The notes below the pieces were generated by a model, which saw only the letters and a list, made by a program, of their open reading frames with translations, searched no databases and was not told the DNA's origin. 64,000 bases of DNA from Anastatus disparis (lineage: Eukaryota > Arthropoda > Insecta > Hymenoptera > Eupelmidae). Within the stretch, counting starts at the first letter, position 1, and each line of letters begins with the position of its first letter. Position numbers and translations under genes: made by a program. The DNA is taken from assembly GCA_017163975.1 (NCBI GenBank), contig JAFFSR010000218.1:5459501-5523500 (forward strand). The letters run 5' to 3'. Below, in pieces: positions 1-11,199 of the stretch.

Positions 1-303
1 AAGAAGTTAAAACAGAAATATTTTAGGATAGAATTGTTTCCCTTTATTTACTTAATATTGTATATTTTTTCTTTATCTTTATATAAAAATAATGATTAAA
101 AACAAATAAACATTATTTGTTAAAAACCTTTTATGCATCTAATTTTTTTAATATTAAAATTCGCTATAATGTGCGTATATTAATTAATTAATCTTAATTA
201 TTATTAAATCTATTTCCTTATGATTATGATTAAAAGTAAATTATTTTGTAAATATTTGGAAATAAAAATTATAAAATTTTCGTCGCATAGAAAAGAAAAG
301 TTT
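1..303. other. AT-rich intergenic DNA
   Basis: Very AT-rich sequence with homopolymer runs. I see no open reading frame, RNA gene or clear repeat in it. Confidence 0.6.
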
Positions 304-482
304 CCCTGGTAGAAAAAAGCCTGGATTTACGGTGTCATTATGGTGTATTTTATGGTTTGCAACCATAATATGGCCACAAACCCAGTCTTATTTCGACGGA
401 ATATGGCCAGCTTATGGACTTGACAAGGCTACAAACCCAGTCTTATTTTGACGGAATATGGTCAGCTTATGGACTTGACAAG
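304..482. repeat. End fragment of an inverted-repeat element plus a 55-bp tandem duplication
   Basis: The stretch opens with CCCTGGTAGAAA, the same 12-mer that terminates the element at 6869-7766, so it is probably one end of a related element. Near 350-370 there is a short hairpin (TTATGGTT / AACCATAA). From 373 a 55-bp unit containing CAAACCCAGTCTTATTT is repeated twice head to tail (373-427 and 428-482) with a few substitutions. No partner end is visible nearby, so the element is truncated. Confidence 0.6.
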
Positions 483-989
483 GAATACAAATTTATAATT
501 TTGAAAAGATAATTAAAATTTTGGAATAATAATTAAGGAAATTATAATTTAGAATTATCAGAAAATGATTCATTTTAATAAATTATCATCATATATTATT
601 CATTTTTATAAACTATTTATTTTTATAATTAACAATAACACATTAAAGTTTCATTTATAAAGTTATAGTTAATGGTCTGACATTATTTACAATTAATAAC
701 AATTACTTGTTAGTATATCACTCGAATAGACAAAGGTTATAATGAACAATACAAACTTTATAGGTTATGATTTATTTTAAAAATAAATTTAGTGTTAATA
801 TAAATTAATGAGATATTAGTATTATTTAATATTAATTGTAGTTACACTCATATAAAATATCAATTAATTAAGAACTTAAGGTATCAAGCCCAAATTCAAG
901 CCTAAAATAAAAATTAAATTTAGATGTCATAATAATTTTTTTATAATAATATTATTTAAAAAAAAGTTTTTTTACCTTAGATATATAAA
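483..989. other. AT-rich intergenic DNA
   Basis: Composition above roughly 80% A+T by eye. No coding potential or structured repeat recognised. Confidence 0.55.
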
Positions 990-1327
990 ATATAAGACTT
1001 TGGCCCATGAATAATTTTAAATAATCTCATGAAATGATTAAAATTCTTTCTTTTATTCGAACACTTGATTTTGGTGGTCACTGCAAGCTTCCTCAGCCAA
1101 TTTTCAACGAATTGACTTCAAAATTTCCAGAGATCTTTAATTAATATGTATTCACAAAATAACACTTTTATTTAAAAGAAAAGAAAAAGAATTTAAAAGT
1201 TTGTCGAACAATTAACTGAGAAAGCTTACGACAACCACCAAATTGAAGAAATCACATTTTTGACTAATCAAAAGGATTTTAAGCATTGAATGAGATATTT
1301 TAAAATTATTCATAGACTTTGTAAATA
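990..1327. repeat. Diverged foldback (inverted repeat)
   Basis: Two arms of about 125 bp (about 994-1120 and 1203-1325) are inverted copies of each other. The best-conserved core is TTGGTGGTCACTGCAAGCTT on the left against AAGCTTACGACAACCACCAA on the right. The words AAGACTTT/AAAGTCT and ATGAATAATTTTAAA also match in inverted order. The arms have drifted, so this is an old foldback or MITE remnant. No coding capacity. Confidence 0.65.
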
Positions 1328-2110
1328 AATTTAGAATATTCTGTCTATTATAATATCAATACAGATCCATGTAATGTAGGTTGTATTGTAATTTCACTTT
1401 AAAGGAGTTGGTGGCAAGTTTAATTTTTGGTCTAGCGACAACTAAAATATTTAATAATACACATGTTAGAATATTCTTTTTAAAATTATGGCACTCAAAG
1501 TTCTAAAATTTTGTAAATAATTTTAAAATGTCCTACTGTAACATAATGTCAATGCAAATCAATGTAATCTAGGTTGTATAATAAAACATAACATTGAATT
1601 CTATAGTTTAAAAAGAAGTATAGTCTGGTACGTATAATATGAAAGGACTCATCATAGACTAAATCAAATATAAAACTGCTTACCAACTTTTTAAATCAAA
1701 ACAACAGTACAATATAAATTACATTCATATGAATTGATATCATGTTCGAGGAAGATATTTTAAAGCAAAATACAGAGTATCATAGCTTTAAGTACTATAG
1801 TTAAAAAAAAATCTAACAAGTACCACATGAAACATTTCATTCGATATGGACTAAAAATGAAACTGGCCATCAAGTTGTTTAAAGTGATATTATAATTTCG
1901 TTTTTACTTATTTGTTTTTAAAATTATAGCATTTACAATCATGAAATTTCGTAAATAACTTTAGAATGTTTTGTCTAGCATAATATCAATATAAATCCAT
2001 ATATTGGGAATTGTATTGTAATTTCACTTTGAAAAAATTGGTGTTAAGTTTCATTTTTGGTTTAGTTACAAACAAAATATTTCATAATACACATATTCGT
2101 TTTGAATTAG
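1328..2110. repeat. Three degenerate direct repeats
   Basis: A degenerate block recurs at about 1315-1480, 1500-1585 and 1935-2095. Shared words are TTTGTAAATAA, AATATCAAT, GGTTGTATTGTAATTTCACT and AATACACAT. The middle copy is shorter. This is non-coding, probably an old transposon-derived or local tandem duplication. Confidence 0.5.
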
Positions 2111-2119
2111 ACTTCCAGA

Positions 2120-2342
2120 GGGTGGTTACTCAGTGACGGACAGGGAGACCTTGGGCTGCCTGATGAGGACGCACTTTCCGGGTTTTATTAACTTGGAGGG
2201 TGGGGAGAGTGATCAACCTGATAACCCTTCACGGGTGAATTGGGGTCCTGGTTGCGGTGGACCCGCTGACAAGTCAGCTAGGGTGAAGCTTGCAGCCGGG
2301 ATTGTCTCCCCAGACCGTGTCAGGTGGTCCTGACACGGTCAT
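2120..2342. other. GC-rich island ending in a perfect hairpin, probable retroelement fragment
   Basis: This block is about 55% G+C in surroundings near 20-25%. It ends with a perfect 12-bp stem and 4-base loop (GACCGTGTCAGG, TGGT, CCTGACACGGTC, ending at 2342). A 66-codon open frame exists but has no recognisable motif. The abrupt composition change suggests a fragment inserted from a mobile element, possibly a retroelement UTR. Its family was not identified. Confidence 0.4.
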
Positions 2343-2427
2343 TTATTTTATGAATGATATGTTAGTTCCTTAACTTTCTTATTTATTAGATATATTTACT
2401 TTCGGTTCTAAAAGGCATTAATAACCG

Positions 2428-4599
2428 AGTCTCTCGTGAAGTGACCGGGCTATTTTAGAATGGTTTTCCTAATTAGATTTTTGTGTTGCTACCTATCGCG
2501 CGTTACAAATTTTATTCGCAAAGGTCTCTCCTTAAGTGACCAGAGCAAACAAAAGTGTAACAAGATTATGAAAATGTGGTATAAAAATTTTAATAAGTAG
2601 AATTAAATAATAGTACATTGTGCAACAAGGAAGCAAAATAGGTGTTTGCCGACGAGTGCGTGTTTGTCGCTCGAGCGTAGCGAGAGCGACAAATCGCACG
2701 AGTCGACAAACACCTATATGCTCCCGCGTTGCGCATACTATTTTCTCACGCGAAGAGCATCAAAAATATTATTTTTCTAACAAGCGCGCAAAATTCTAAG
2801 AATGACAAACTTGCGTCTGTGATAGCATGTACAATCTTGTTCGAAGGCTATCAAGATCGTAAGAGGTAGTCGAGGCCGGGGCGCAGGACGGGGTCCAAAA
2901 AAAATAAATAATATTACTAATATAAAAATAAAATTAATAAAACCATTAACGGCAGGCCAGAGTAGAACCTGATATTGACCGAGTAACAATTGAGTTGTTT
3001 GTTATTTACTCAAGTATTAATCGGTGTATCTTCAAATTAAAAGTTGAGCGCAATAGATATTATTATTATGAACATCTATGCACAAGAAAAAAAAAATCTA
3101 CCGATTTGTTTTTGAGAAAAGTAAGTAACGCCAAAGTGAAAGTTTATGTTTATAATATTTTCGCGTTACTTACTTTTCTCAAAAACAAAGCGATAGATTT
3201 TTTTCTTCTTGTGCATAAATGTTTGTAATAATAATATCTATTGCGCTCAGCTTTTAATTTGCAGATTCACCGTTTAATACTTGAGTAAATAACAAAAATC
3301 TCAGTTAGACAAGTTTTCAATACTATATATATATTTTTCTTATAATACATTAAAAATTAAATTAAATTTTGATTTATTCAAATTTAACATTTTTCGCGGA
3401 AATCGTCCATCGCTAACTTGTAATTCCGAGAATTTACGATTCGGCGTTGAATACTTGGCTGATATTATAAGGATATGAAAATGTCTTCGATGCAACGTGC
3501 AAGATTAAATATTACATAAATAATACTCGAAAAAATCAATGCTAAATAGACTGAAAGTTGCTACTGATATATGTGAACTTTTTCGAGGAATTTGTTCACC
3601 CCTGACTTGTAATTCGGGGAATTTACAATTCGCAGAATTGACCATTCTAAGTGAAGCACTTAACTGATGTATAAAAAGCATCGAGTTACACACACTGACT
3701 GATGTATAAAAATATCGGGTTACATTATCGAGCCTGTTAGAAGTTCGAATTCATTTTGCTCCCTAGGGAGGCAAAGAGGTATTTTGCTCCCTCACAACAG
3801 CTGGTCAAAATAGTATTTTGCGCTCTGAGTGCGAGAAAATAATTTTTGTCGAAACTATTGAGTCAATAATAACTTAGTCTCTCCTGAAGTGACCGAGATA
3901 TTTTTGAATGACTCGCCTAACGTTTTTATTTGTAGCTATCCTACGCGTTATAATTTAAATTTATAAAGGTCTCTCCTTAAGTGACCAGAATAAATCAAAA
4001 TTATAAAACATCCTTTAATTTTTTTATTTCTTTTCTTGGGTACGCCCGTCCCAAAAGTATTAGAAATTTGTCAAGATGTGCGTTGTGCTAGTTAGTTTTT
4101 TTTTTTTTTTGCTTATTTTTCTTTTATTCTATTTTTTTTTTTGTAAATTATTTTTTATCAATCAAATTAATATACAAATATCCTTTAAAAGCAAAATTTT
4201 CTTTTCATCAATTGAAATTCCTTGAATTTAATTTAAAATAAATGAAAAAGCAAAAGATCTGCGTCTTCTTTTTGGTTTCTATTTTAAATGAAAGAAAATT
4301 TATAGCGACCATACAAAAGTCTCTCCCGAAGTGACCAATGTTCAGCTGATATAAAGTTTTCTATAAAGTTAGAAAATATTCGGTCTCTCGTGAAGTGACC
4401 AAAAATATTTTTAAACTCTGTAATTCCTCTTTTACAAAAAACCCAAAAGATAAAAAAGTATATGAAAACAAGTAAATAATAATTTTATTAAAAGATGTAA
4501 GTTACTATTTAGAAAAAGTTCATTAACTAATTTGCCCTTTTCGACATAAAAATTAAGTACTAACCGACAAGGAATATTATAGTCTCTCGTGAAGTGACC
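2428..4599. repeat. Seven dispersed copies of a 19-bp hairpin motif
   Basis: The consensus is RGTCTCTCNNNAAGTGACC, at 2428-2446, 2523-2541, 3876-3894, 3968-3986, 4318-4336, 4382-4400 and 4581-4599. Each copy can fold as GGTC/GACC, a T-T mismatch, then CT/AG around a five-base loop. Loop variants are CGTGA, CCTTA, CCTGA and CCCGA, while the stem is almost invariant. Copies 1-2 and 3-4 belong to two longer homologous blocks of about 140 bp (2405-2560 and 3855-4010) that lie either side of the inserted element at 2610-3842. Confidence 0.7.
2610..3842. mobile_element. Palindrome-rich non-autonomous element, copy 1 (1.23 kb)
   Basis: This is nearly identical to 18754-20042. Three parts are visible. 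First, a GC-rich hairpin at about 2650-2722 (AGGTGTTTG / CAAACACCT arms around CGCTCGAGCG). Second, a large foldback with arms of about 130 bp at 2998-3130 and 3170-3296. Third, two diverged subrepeats in the last 450 bp that share CTTGTAATTC and GAATTTAC. The first and last 60 bp contain imperfect inverted GGGAGCAAAATA words. No transposase is encoded, so it would need a helper. Compared with copy 2, 57 bp between two TCCA words are missing. Target-site duplications are not clear. Confidence 0.75.
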
Positions 4600-5180
4600 G
4601 TAATATTAACTTGTTTGGTTAAGTTATAATTTCTTTTCTTTTAGATTTTAATAGATTATAAAAAAAATCTTTTTTTTTTGTTGATACAAAATTACTTACT
4701 TTTAAAAAAAGAATATAAGGTGAACTCCTTTTAGAAATAAAAAGATGTTATTTAAATTTAAAGTTATTTATTCAATTTAAAAAAACTGTGATACAAAATT
4801 AACAAAGTATTTTTTCGGATTTATTTACTATTAAAAATTTTAAATCGAATCGAGTTATGAAAGAAAAAGTAAAATTTTTTTGAAAATCCTTCAAGTTACA
4901 ATAAGTATGAATTTGTTCTGATAGAAAATTCAAACAGTAAATCACGATAAAAAAAATGAGAAAAATTTCTAAGTTAATTCAAGAAAATGAAATTTAAGAG
5001 TAAAAATTCTAAGTTTGATTTTGAGATATTAAATTTTAGAAAAAAAATCTAAGTTCGATCTCGGGAAGTGAACTCGAGCGAGAAAAATTATGGAGTGTGT
5101 GTACATCGGTCGGTCAGGCCCTTTTTATACCTAAACAACTAACACTGTAGCATGCTAATGGATAATCTACAAAATTATCT
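4600..5180. other. AT-rich repeat-derived DNA without genes
   Basis: A/T-rich sequence following the last 19-bp hairpin motif. No open reading frame or clear repeat was recognised. Confidence 0.5.
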
Positions 5181-5210
5181 AACAATTTTCTCCAATTAGA
5201 GAAAATTGTT
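5181..5210. repeat. Perfect 12-bp stem hairpin
   Basis: AACAATTTTCTC and GAGAAAATTGTT are perfect inverted copies separated by six bases. Role unknown. It lies inside the decayed repeat region. Confidence 0.6.
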
Positions 5211-5344
5211 TTTCTAACGCTTTTTTACATGATTTCTATTGGCCTTTGTTTTTCTTAAGAGGTCAGAGAGGGACCTTAGACCCTCCCAAATTTTCAACTT
5301 TGGCCTTGAATAATGTGTAAGACAAAGAGAGTGTTACGTCGGGG

Positions 5345-5384
5345 AAATTCACAATAAAATAAATTGATATTTTATTATGAATTT
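5345..5384. repeat. 17-bp stem hairpin
   Basis: AAATTCACAATAAAATA and TATTTTATTATGAATTT form an inverted pair with one mismatch and a six-base loop. It follows a TGTTACG-type word at about 5332 that resembles some LTR starts, but no second LTR was found. Confidence 0.55.
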
Positions 5385-5550
5385 CTGGCGTTGGCGCGCG
5401 CGGGCTTAGTGGTGGTGGATTCTTTTATAGTTATTACGGAAAAGTCGTTAAATTCGGCGTAAAAGGAATATGAAAAATCATTTATTAAATTTAATATTAG
5501 TACGCGAGTGTTTGTGTACCTATTGTGTAGTGTATATCTTAATTTAACCC

Positions 5551-5732
5551 GAGCCTCATAAGAGAGTCTTAGGTTAAAATAAGGCCAGTGTCCTCCCTTA
5601 GATGACCCTATTGGCAGTGCTTGTTAGTAAAAAAAAATGTTATATATTTTTTATTTCAACATGAGCCTCATAAGAGAGTCTCAAGTTAAAATAAAGCCAG
5701 TTTCCTCCCTTAGAGGAAACTATTGGCAGTGC
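5551..5732. repeat. Two direct copies of a 70-bp motif
   Basis: 5551-5620 and 5663-5732 are 70-bp direct repeats. Both begin GAGCCTCATAAGAGAGTCT and end TATTGGCAGTGC, with scattered substitutions between. They are separated by 42 bp of AT-rich DNA. The AGAGAGTCT and CCTCCCTTAGA words recall the 19-bp hairpin motif upstream, so both may belong to one decayed element. No coding potential. Confidence 0.6.
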
Positions 5733-6868
5733 AATAATAATAAAGAAATTCAATAAATTTATACAATAAAAAAAAGAAAATATTATAAAGAAAAATAAAT
5801 GAATAAAAAGGGTACATGCAATGTAATAAAGAAAATAAAAAGGTAAAACAAAAATTTAAAATTAAGTTTTAGTTTTATCTAAGATAAAAAAAAATAAAGA
5901 ACATAAATTTTATAATATAAAAATTAACTTTATAATTTAGATGATTAAATTTTAATTAGAATATATGAAAAGAAGAGTAAGAAAAATGAATGAATGAAAC
6001 AACTTACTTTTAGAGAGATAGACGTACGCTGCTGGTGATCCTTTCTGCCCTCTTATCAAACTCTTAAGTGTTTGAAGAGGAAAATATTCAATAGAAGTAA
6101 AAGACGTAAAAGATTCGATTGAAGAAAAATAAAGTAAAAATGATAAAAGAGAAAAGTTTTATTTGTAGAAAGAAAAGAAAATTGATTTAATTTTTAATTT
6201 TAATGTAAAGATTCAGTGTTAGGAAAATTTAAGTAGAATAAAAATTTTACTTGAAATAGTAAAATTAAAGAAATAATGAGTAAGAATTTCGAATGAAAAG
6301 ATTGAAGATTTAGTATTATAAATTCTAATTTTTAATAAGAGATTTCTAGTTTTATAAAGAGAAGATCTGAGATTTGAAGTAGAAATTAAAATAGAAAATT
6401 AAATTTGAAGAATTTGATGAATGAATACCTTTAGAGTTTGATAGTTGAAGTTTGTTTGATTATTGTTGTGGACTTTTGGAGATCGAATAAACACTTGAAG
6501 ATTTTGTAGTGAGCTTACCAAGCTCAAGAAGGAGACTGAATTTCGCTTGAAGATTTTTTAAGTGAGCTTGTTGAGCTCACTAGGGAGACTGAATTTGTTT
6601 TTTTCTTCTTGTGACACATGAGTATTGCTTCCCTTCCCAAGGAAGTTTTTCATCTCACAGAGGCTGAAAAAAAAACCTATATTTATGTTAAAAAAATTTA
6701 AAAATGTGAGGCTGGGGGAGGAGGGGGGAGGACGCAAAAATGCTATTTTTTGAGGCTTACGTCTATATAATATAGGAAGATATATATATATATATACATG
6801 TGTGTATAGGTGCATATACACTTGTCGAGCCATTCTGATAAATACATTTAATAATAAATCATACATAT
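5733..6868. other. Purine-rich intergenic DNA
   Basis: Long A/G-rich stretches (5740-6560), a G-rich run at 6711-6731 and a short TA microsatellite at 6779-6796. A 102-codon minus-strand frame here is low-complexity and has no recognisable motif. Confidence 0.5.
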
Positions 6869-7766
6869 CCCTGGTAGAAAATGAAACGCTTTTTCTACCA
6901 TTTTATGGCCATTTCTTTAAAGTGAAGAGCAGAAAATGGGAATGTTTTATGGCCATTATTTGAACTAATATGAAACGTTTTTTTCAACCTTCATAGTGCT
7001 AAAAAATGCTAATAAAATGTTGAGTCTGATCCACTATTATTTGAATATAGATAGTTAACAGTAGAGTCTATCAAATTGTGCTCTAATTGATTACTATTAA
7101 GAATCATTTAAGGTTTTTTCTTGAAAGTTATCATTAATCATTAATAGAATCACTTTTGTTAATATATTCGCGCGTATATTTTGAGTTGTGATCGGATTGT
7201 TAGAGGTTATTTTTAAACGATTAATCAAATTTTCCATTTATTATTTTAAAAAACGATATTTTTATACTCGTTTCGTACTGCGTTTCATATTTTTATTTTA
7301 ATAAAATTTAATATTATTTTTATTTTTATAAATTCCAATAAAAATAAACATTGACGAAGGAATGTGAATAAATACTAATCTATATTTTCTCGCCACGTGG
7401 CAAAAGTGAGGTTATGATTTTACCTATGATCTGAAAAATTAAGGACTCATTACTAAAAAGTTATATAACTAGTCAAAAAAAGTTGTCCACAGTTTACCTA
7501 ATTTTTAGATAACTGTTACTGATTTTTTCTCTCCGTTTACTTAAAATGCGTATTTTTTTGGCTAAATACAAAAATTTTTAACAACATTTTTATATTAGCA
7601 TTTTTTGCCTATAAGATGCTAACCAATATACCAAAAAATTTGAGCTCTGCAGATTCAGCAAAAAATTGCCATTTATTCGCCAATATTGACATGACAAAAT
7701 ATTACTATTGAAAATGGTCATAAATTGTTGTTCACACCATTTTTAATGTTCAAATTTCTACCAGGG
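6869..7766. mobile_element. Non-autonomous DNA transposon with 12-bp terminal inverted repeats
   Basis: The left end is CCCTGGTAGAAA and the right end its exact inverse, TTTCTACCAGGG. Both are immediately flanked by ATAT, a possible 4-bp target duplication. Subterminal words also match in inverted order (ATTTTATGGCCATT on the left, AATGGTCATAAATTG on the right). The 898-bp interior has no transposase frame, so it is a deletion derivative or MITE. The superfamily was not assigned. Confidence 0.65.
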
Positions 7767-9014
7767 ATATTATCGCAATATTCTTTTAAAATAATTCTTA
7801 TTTTCTTTTTTATTTGCTGAATTGTATGCGGCTCAATTTCAGCGTCAAAGAAGGTGAAAGATAATTTAATATTGTCAACTACACTCGTTAGTCATAAACA
7901 ATATTATAAGTTCAAAAAAATTAACGATTATAAGCGTAAGCAAAATAAATGTAACATACATGCGAACCGATCTTTAAAAAATGTAACTTTGTAGTAATTC
8001 AAACAGAATATGAACTATATCATTAACAATCTTAATTGCGCTCTATGCGTAGTTTTTGCGTTCAACATAATATATTTAAATTTTTTTAATTTTTTTGTAG
8101 AAATCTAATAAATCTAGGACGTAAGAAATTTTTGAAACATATAAAATTAGATTAATTAAAATGTATTTATAAGCGAAACTACCAATGATTTGTAATTAAT
8201 TGAAAATAATGACTTGTTAGAATTAAAAAAATCATACTGTGAGTTTTAGTGCGCTGTAATTAATATATAGCGAATGGTTATTCGAATGTATAAGCACCGT
8301 TTTGTAAAAAGAAATTTTTGTAAGCTCTGTCATGCCAGTTTCAATAAAATAAAGACCTTGTTAAATATACATTTATTACCTGATTTAAGTTATTTTAGTG
8401 AGTATTAAAATAATGGCGAAAAGGATTAGCATTACGTTCAATCCTCAAACCCGTTTTAATATTCAGTAAGAAAATCCTTTCATAAAAAGTAAAAAATTAT
8501 AAGATATAAAGTTGAATTAATATTTATGTTACAAAAGTTTTTTGGAAACCTGAATTAGTTTATCAGTAGTAATACCCGAGTACGCTAGACAGCAAGTCGA
8601 GACCGTTGATAGCGCGTCCGATGATTACACCTGTTGCGTATTCGCGGCTTTATTTAATATGATTAAAGTATAAAATTTATATAAAAAATTACGTTTAAAT
8701 ATTATCCAATTATTTAAGAATCACATTAAAAATTTGAATATTTATAGCTGTCTCACAAGAGGATATCGTTGGTTTTTTTTAGAAAAAAAAACCAATGACA
8801 TACAGGGATTTCTGATTACTCCAATCTTATATTTAACTACACCTGCCTGCATTCAATGATTTCTATTAAAAAAAAGGTAAGGATATAATTACGCATATAT
8901 TTTAAAATCTAGACAAAATAATAAAATATACATTGTTTAAAATAATTCTATTTTTTTATTTATTAATTGTAATATTGATATAAAGCTAGGAATTAACCGT
9001 AAAATACAGTGTAT

Positions 9015-9077
<63 letters not shown>

Positions 9078-10232
9078 CTCAACACTGAGATTGCGGGTTT
9101 TTGCCTTGTTTAATGAGATGGCGTATTTTTGTTTTAGTTAGTGAGATGGCAGGTTATTGCTCCAAGTCAACGATTTGTTTTGATTTCAATTTTATTTCTA
9201 AAAATAGTTTATGATAACGATCATGGCATCAGAATTGTGCAGATTTATTACGTTTCTTTTATAATGATTTCGTCAATTAAATAGACTAAAACTATTGCAA
9301 ATAATGCTAAATTATTATTTATTAACTTCTCAATGATTTAATATAATAATTTTTCATAAAAAAATTTTTTTTATACTATAAAAATTATTGATTTTCTATT
9401 TATTCAGTCGACATAAGTATTTTTTTTTAATTTTACTTAAAATGAAATTACAATTTATATTAATTAATAAGATCAATTATAAGTAAAATCGACAATATTA
9501 AAAAAATTATAAATTTTATCTTCACTAACGTCTTAACAATGTATCTTTATTATAACATATATTTGTGAAATGAGGTAAAAGTAGGAGTCTTAAAACAAAA
9601 ATAAAAATGGAATATATGTCTAGACAATTACAAAAAAAGGAATTATTTTTCAATTAAAATCGGATCGTCAAAATATTTTCTATAGAAATATTGATTATTT
9701 AGCGTTTTGAGAATAAATTTTGTATAAATTAATTTATTATTTGAAAAAACAAAATAAGTTTAATTTTTTGAAGTTACAAAATTCCAACACACAAAAGGAA
9801 CGTTCCTTGTATAGATAGATTAATATACAATAATAAAAGTTAAAAAAAGAGGAATTCTTCTTATATTATTTTTCATTATTATACAGTTGTGAAAATTGCT
9901 TGTAATCTTCTTGTTTCGTAAAAAAGCCTGCATTATACCCTGACCGAAAGTTCGCCTAAACACGCTTCTCATGCAACCTGGAAGTCACCGATTACATTCC
10001 TGTTTTTTCATTAAATTCGTAGACTTTTTCGGCTGCTAAGTTACCTGCTGTATATTTCAACTAATGCTCGAATTTCTAACCTATATTGTACATTTAATAG
10101 TGTTAATTAATTCCGTGGCGCCACTTGTCTAAAATTATAGGTACAGTAGTGCTGATTCAAAGTTTACTGCGCAAACGCCAACTTCCCAAGTTACGTAAAG
10201 AGTTGGTCTCAACGAGAATGATTTCAGTGTTG
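7767..10232. other. AT-rich intergenic DNA
   Basis: No gene recognised. Notable minor features are a T-run/A-run hairpin at about 8769-8797 (TTGGTTTTTTTT opposite AAAAAAAACCAA) and a pair of related phrases near 9085-9160 that share GAGATGGC. Confidence 0.5.
9019..9078. repeat. (TA)n-(TG)n microsatellite
   Basis: An uninterrupted TA dinucleotide run of about 44 bp changes directly into a TG run. Confidence 0.9.
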
Positions 10233-10240
10233 TATAAAAG
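10233..10240 (+). promoter_or_regulatory. Candidate TATA box of BUD31
   Basis: TATAAAAG lies 174 bp before the BUD31 start codon. A start site around 10262 would give a 5' UTR of about 145 nt. It is the only good TATA match close to the gene, but it was not tested against other start sites. Confidence 0.4.
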
Positions 10241-10406
10241 CGTTCATACTGTGCACAACGTTACAGCAGCGGCTGGCGAGAAATACATCAATAAAGTTAT
10301 TTAGTAATTGAACCTGTTATTAGATTATTCACACTTCAACAAGTGCTATCTAATTATTGTGAATACAATATTCTTGTTATATTTTTATAAATATCGAAAT
10401 TTCAAG

Positions 10407-11104
10407 ATGCCCAAAATTAGAAGAAGTAAAAAATCTCCACCAGAGGGTTGGGAACTGATTGAACCAACTTTGGAGGAGTTGGAAAAGAAAATGCGAGAAG
10501 GTTACTTATATTTTATACAATAATATTCTAAATTATAGTGATTTTCATTATAGTTACAATATCAATCTATTATTATTTTAAACGTTCGTTATATTAATTG
10601 TTTGTGTTGTCATTATATTATTTAGAATGAATATGATTAGAAAAGAAAACAATAATTAACTGTAGGAATTAAATTTTGAATTGTAGCTGAAAACGAGTCC
10701 CATGAAGGCAAACGTCAACAAGAATCGCTTTGGCCAATCTTCAAGGTCCATCATCAGAAGAGTCGGTATATTTATGATCTTTTCCATCGCCGAAAAGCAA
10801 TAAGTAGAGGTAAATATTAAATACAAAAAAGATAAATACTAAATTACAATTATTTTCTTTGAACGTGATCTTATATAATTTTTCAGAATTGTACGAATAC
10901 TGCTTGAATGAAAAGATCGCGGACAAAAATTTGATAGCAAAATGGAAAAAAAATGGGTACGAGAACTTGTGTTGTCTCAGATGTATTCAAACTAGAGATA
11001 CGACTTATGGAACAAATTGTATTTGCCGAGTGCCAAAAGGAAAACTTGAAGAAGGTCGAGTAGTGGAATGTGTTCATTGTGGATGTCGTGGATGTTCTGG
11101 TTGA
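10407..11104 (+). CDS. BUD31: BUD31 homolog (G10 family spliceosome protein)
   Basis: A complete gene in three exons: 10407-10500, 10687-10809 and 10887-11104, all with GT/AG junctions and compatible phases. Together they give 144 residues, the usual family length. The start is the [20 protein letters not shown] methionine, not the longer upstream frame beginning at 10308, which lacks similarity. Exon 2 encodes [14 protein letters not shown] and a [14 protein letters not shown] segment. Exon 3 carries the cysteine-rich zinc-binding end ([37 protein letters not shown]). BUD31 is a small nuclear component of the activated spliceosome. The first intron is 186 bp and the second 77 bp. No break or missing cysteine was seen, so the gene is very probably functional. 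Confidence 0.96.
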
Positions 11105-11189
11105 GCTTACTTTGTTTTTGGACTAACACTTAATGTACTTTGTACACTTGAACTTCACAAGGATGTGATTATTATAAATGAATTTATAA

Positions 11190-11195
11190 AATAAA
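11190..11195 (+). terminator. Candidate polyadenylation signal of BUD31
   Basis: AATAAA lies 86 bp after the BUD31 stop codon. Confidence 0.5.
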
Positions 11196-11199
11196 CATT

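Noticed and set aside
2133..2333. 66-codon frame in the GC-rich island
   Set aside because: No motif, no neighbouring exon, and it ends inside a perfect DNA hairpin. More likely a repeat fragment.
2995..3228. 77-codon frame in the palindromic element
   Set aside because: It lies across the large foldback. It is not kept open in the second copy of the element.
2428..4599. CRISPR-like array (seven 19-bp repeats)
   Set aside because: Spacing is irregular (about 40 bp to over 1.3 kb), no spacers of constant size, and a eukaryotic context.
5320..5480. LTR retrotransposon start at the TGTTACG word
   Set aside because: No second LTR, primer-binding site, polypurine tract or gag/pol frame was seen.
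6558..6866. 102-codon minus-strand frame
   Set aside because: Low-complexity translation of purine/pyrimidine tracts and a TA microsatellite.
10308..10406. Upstream extension of BUD31 to the ATG at 10308
   Set aside because: The extra 33 residues have no family match. MPKIRRSKK at 10407 is the conserved start and gives the normal 144-residue protein.
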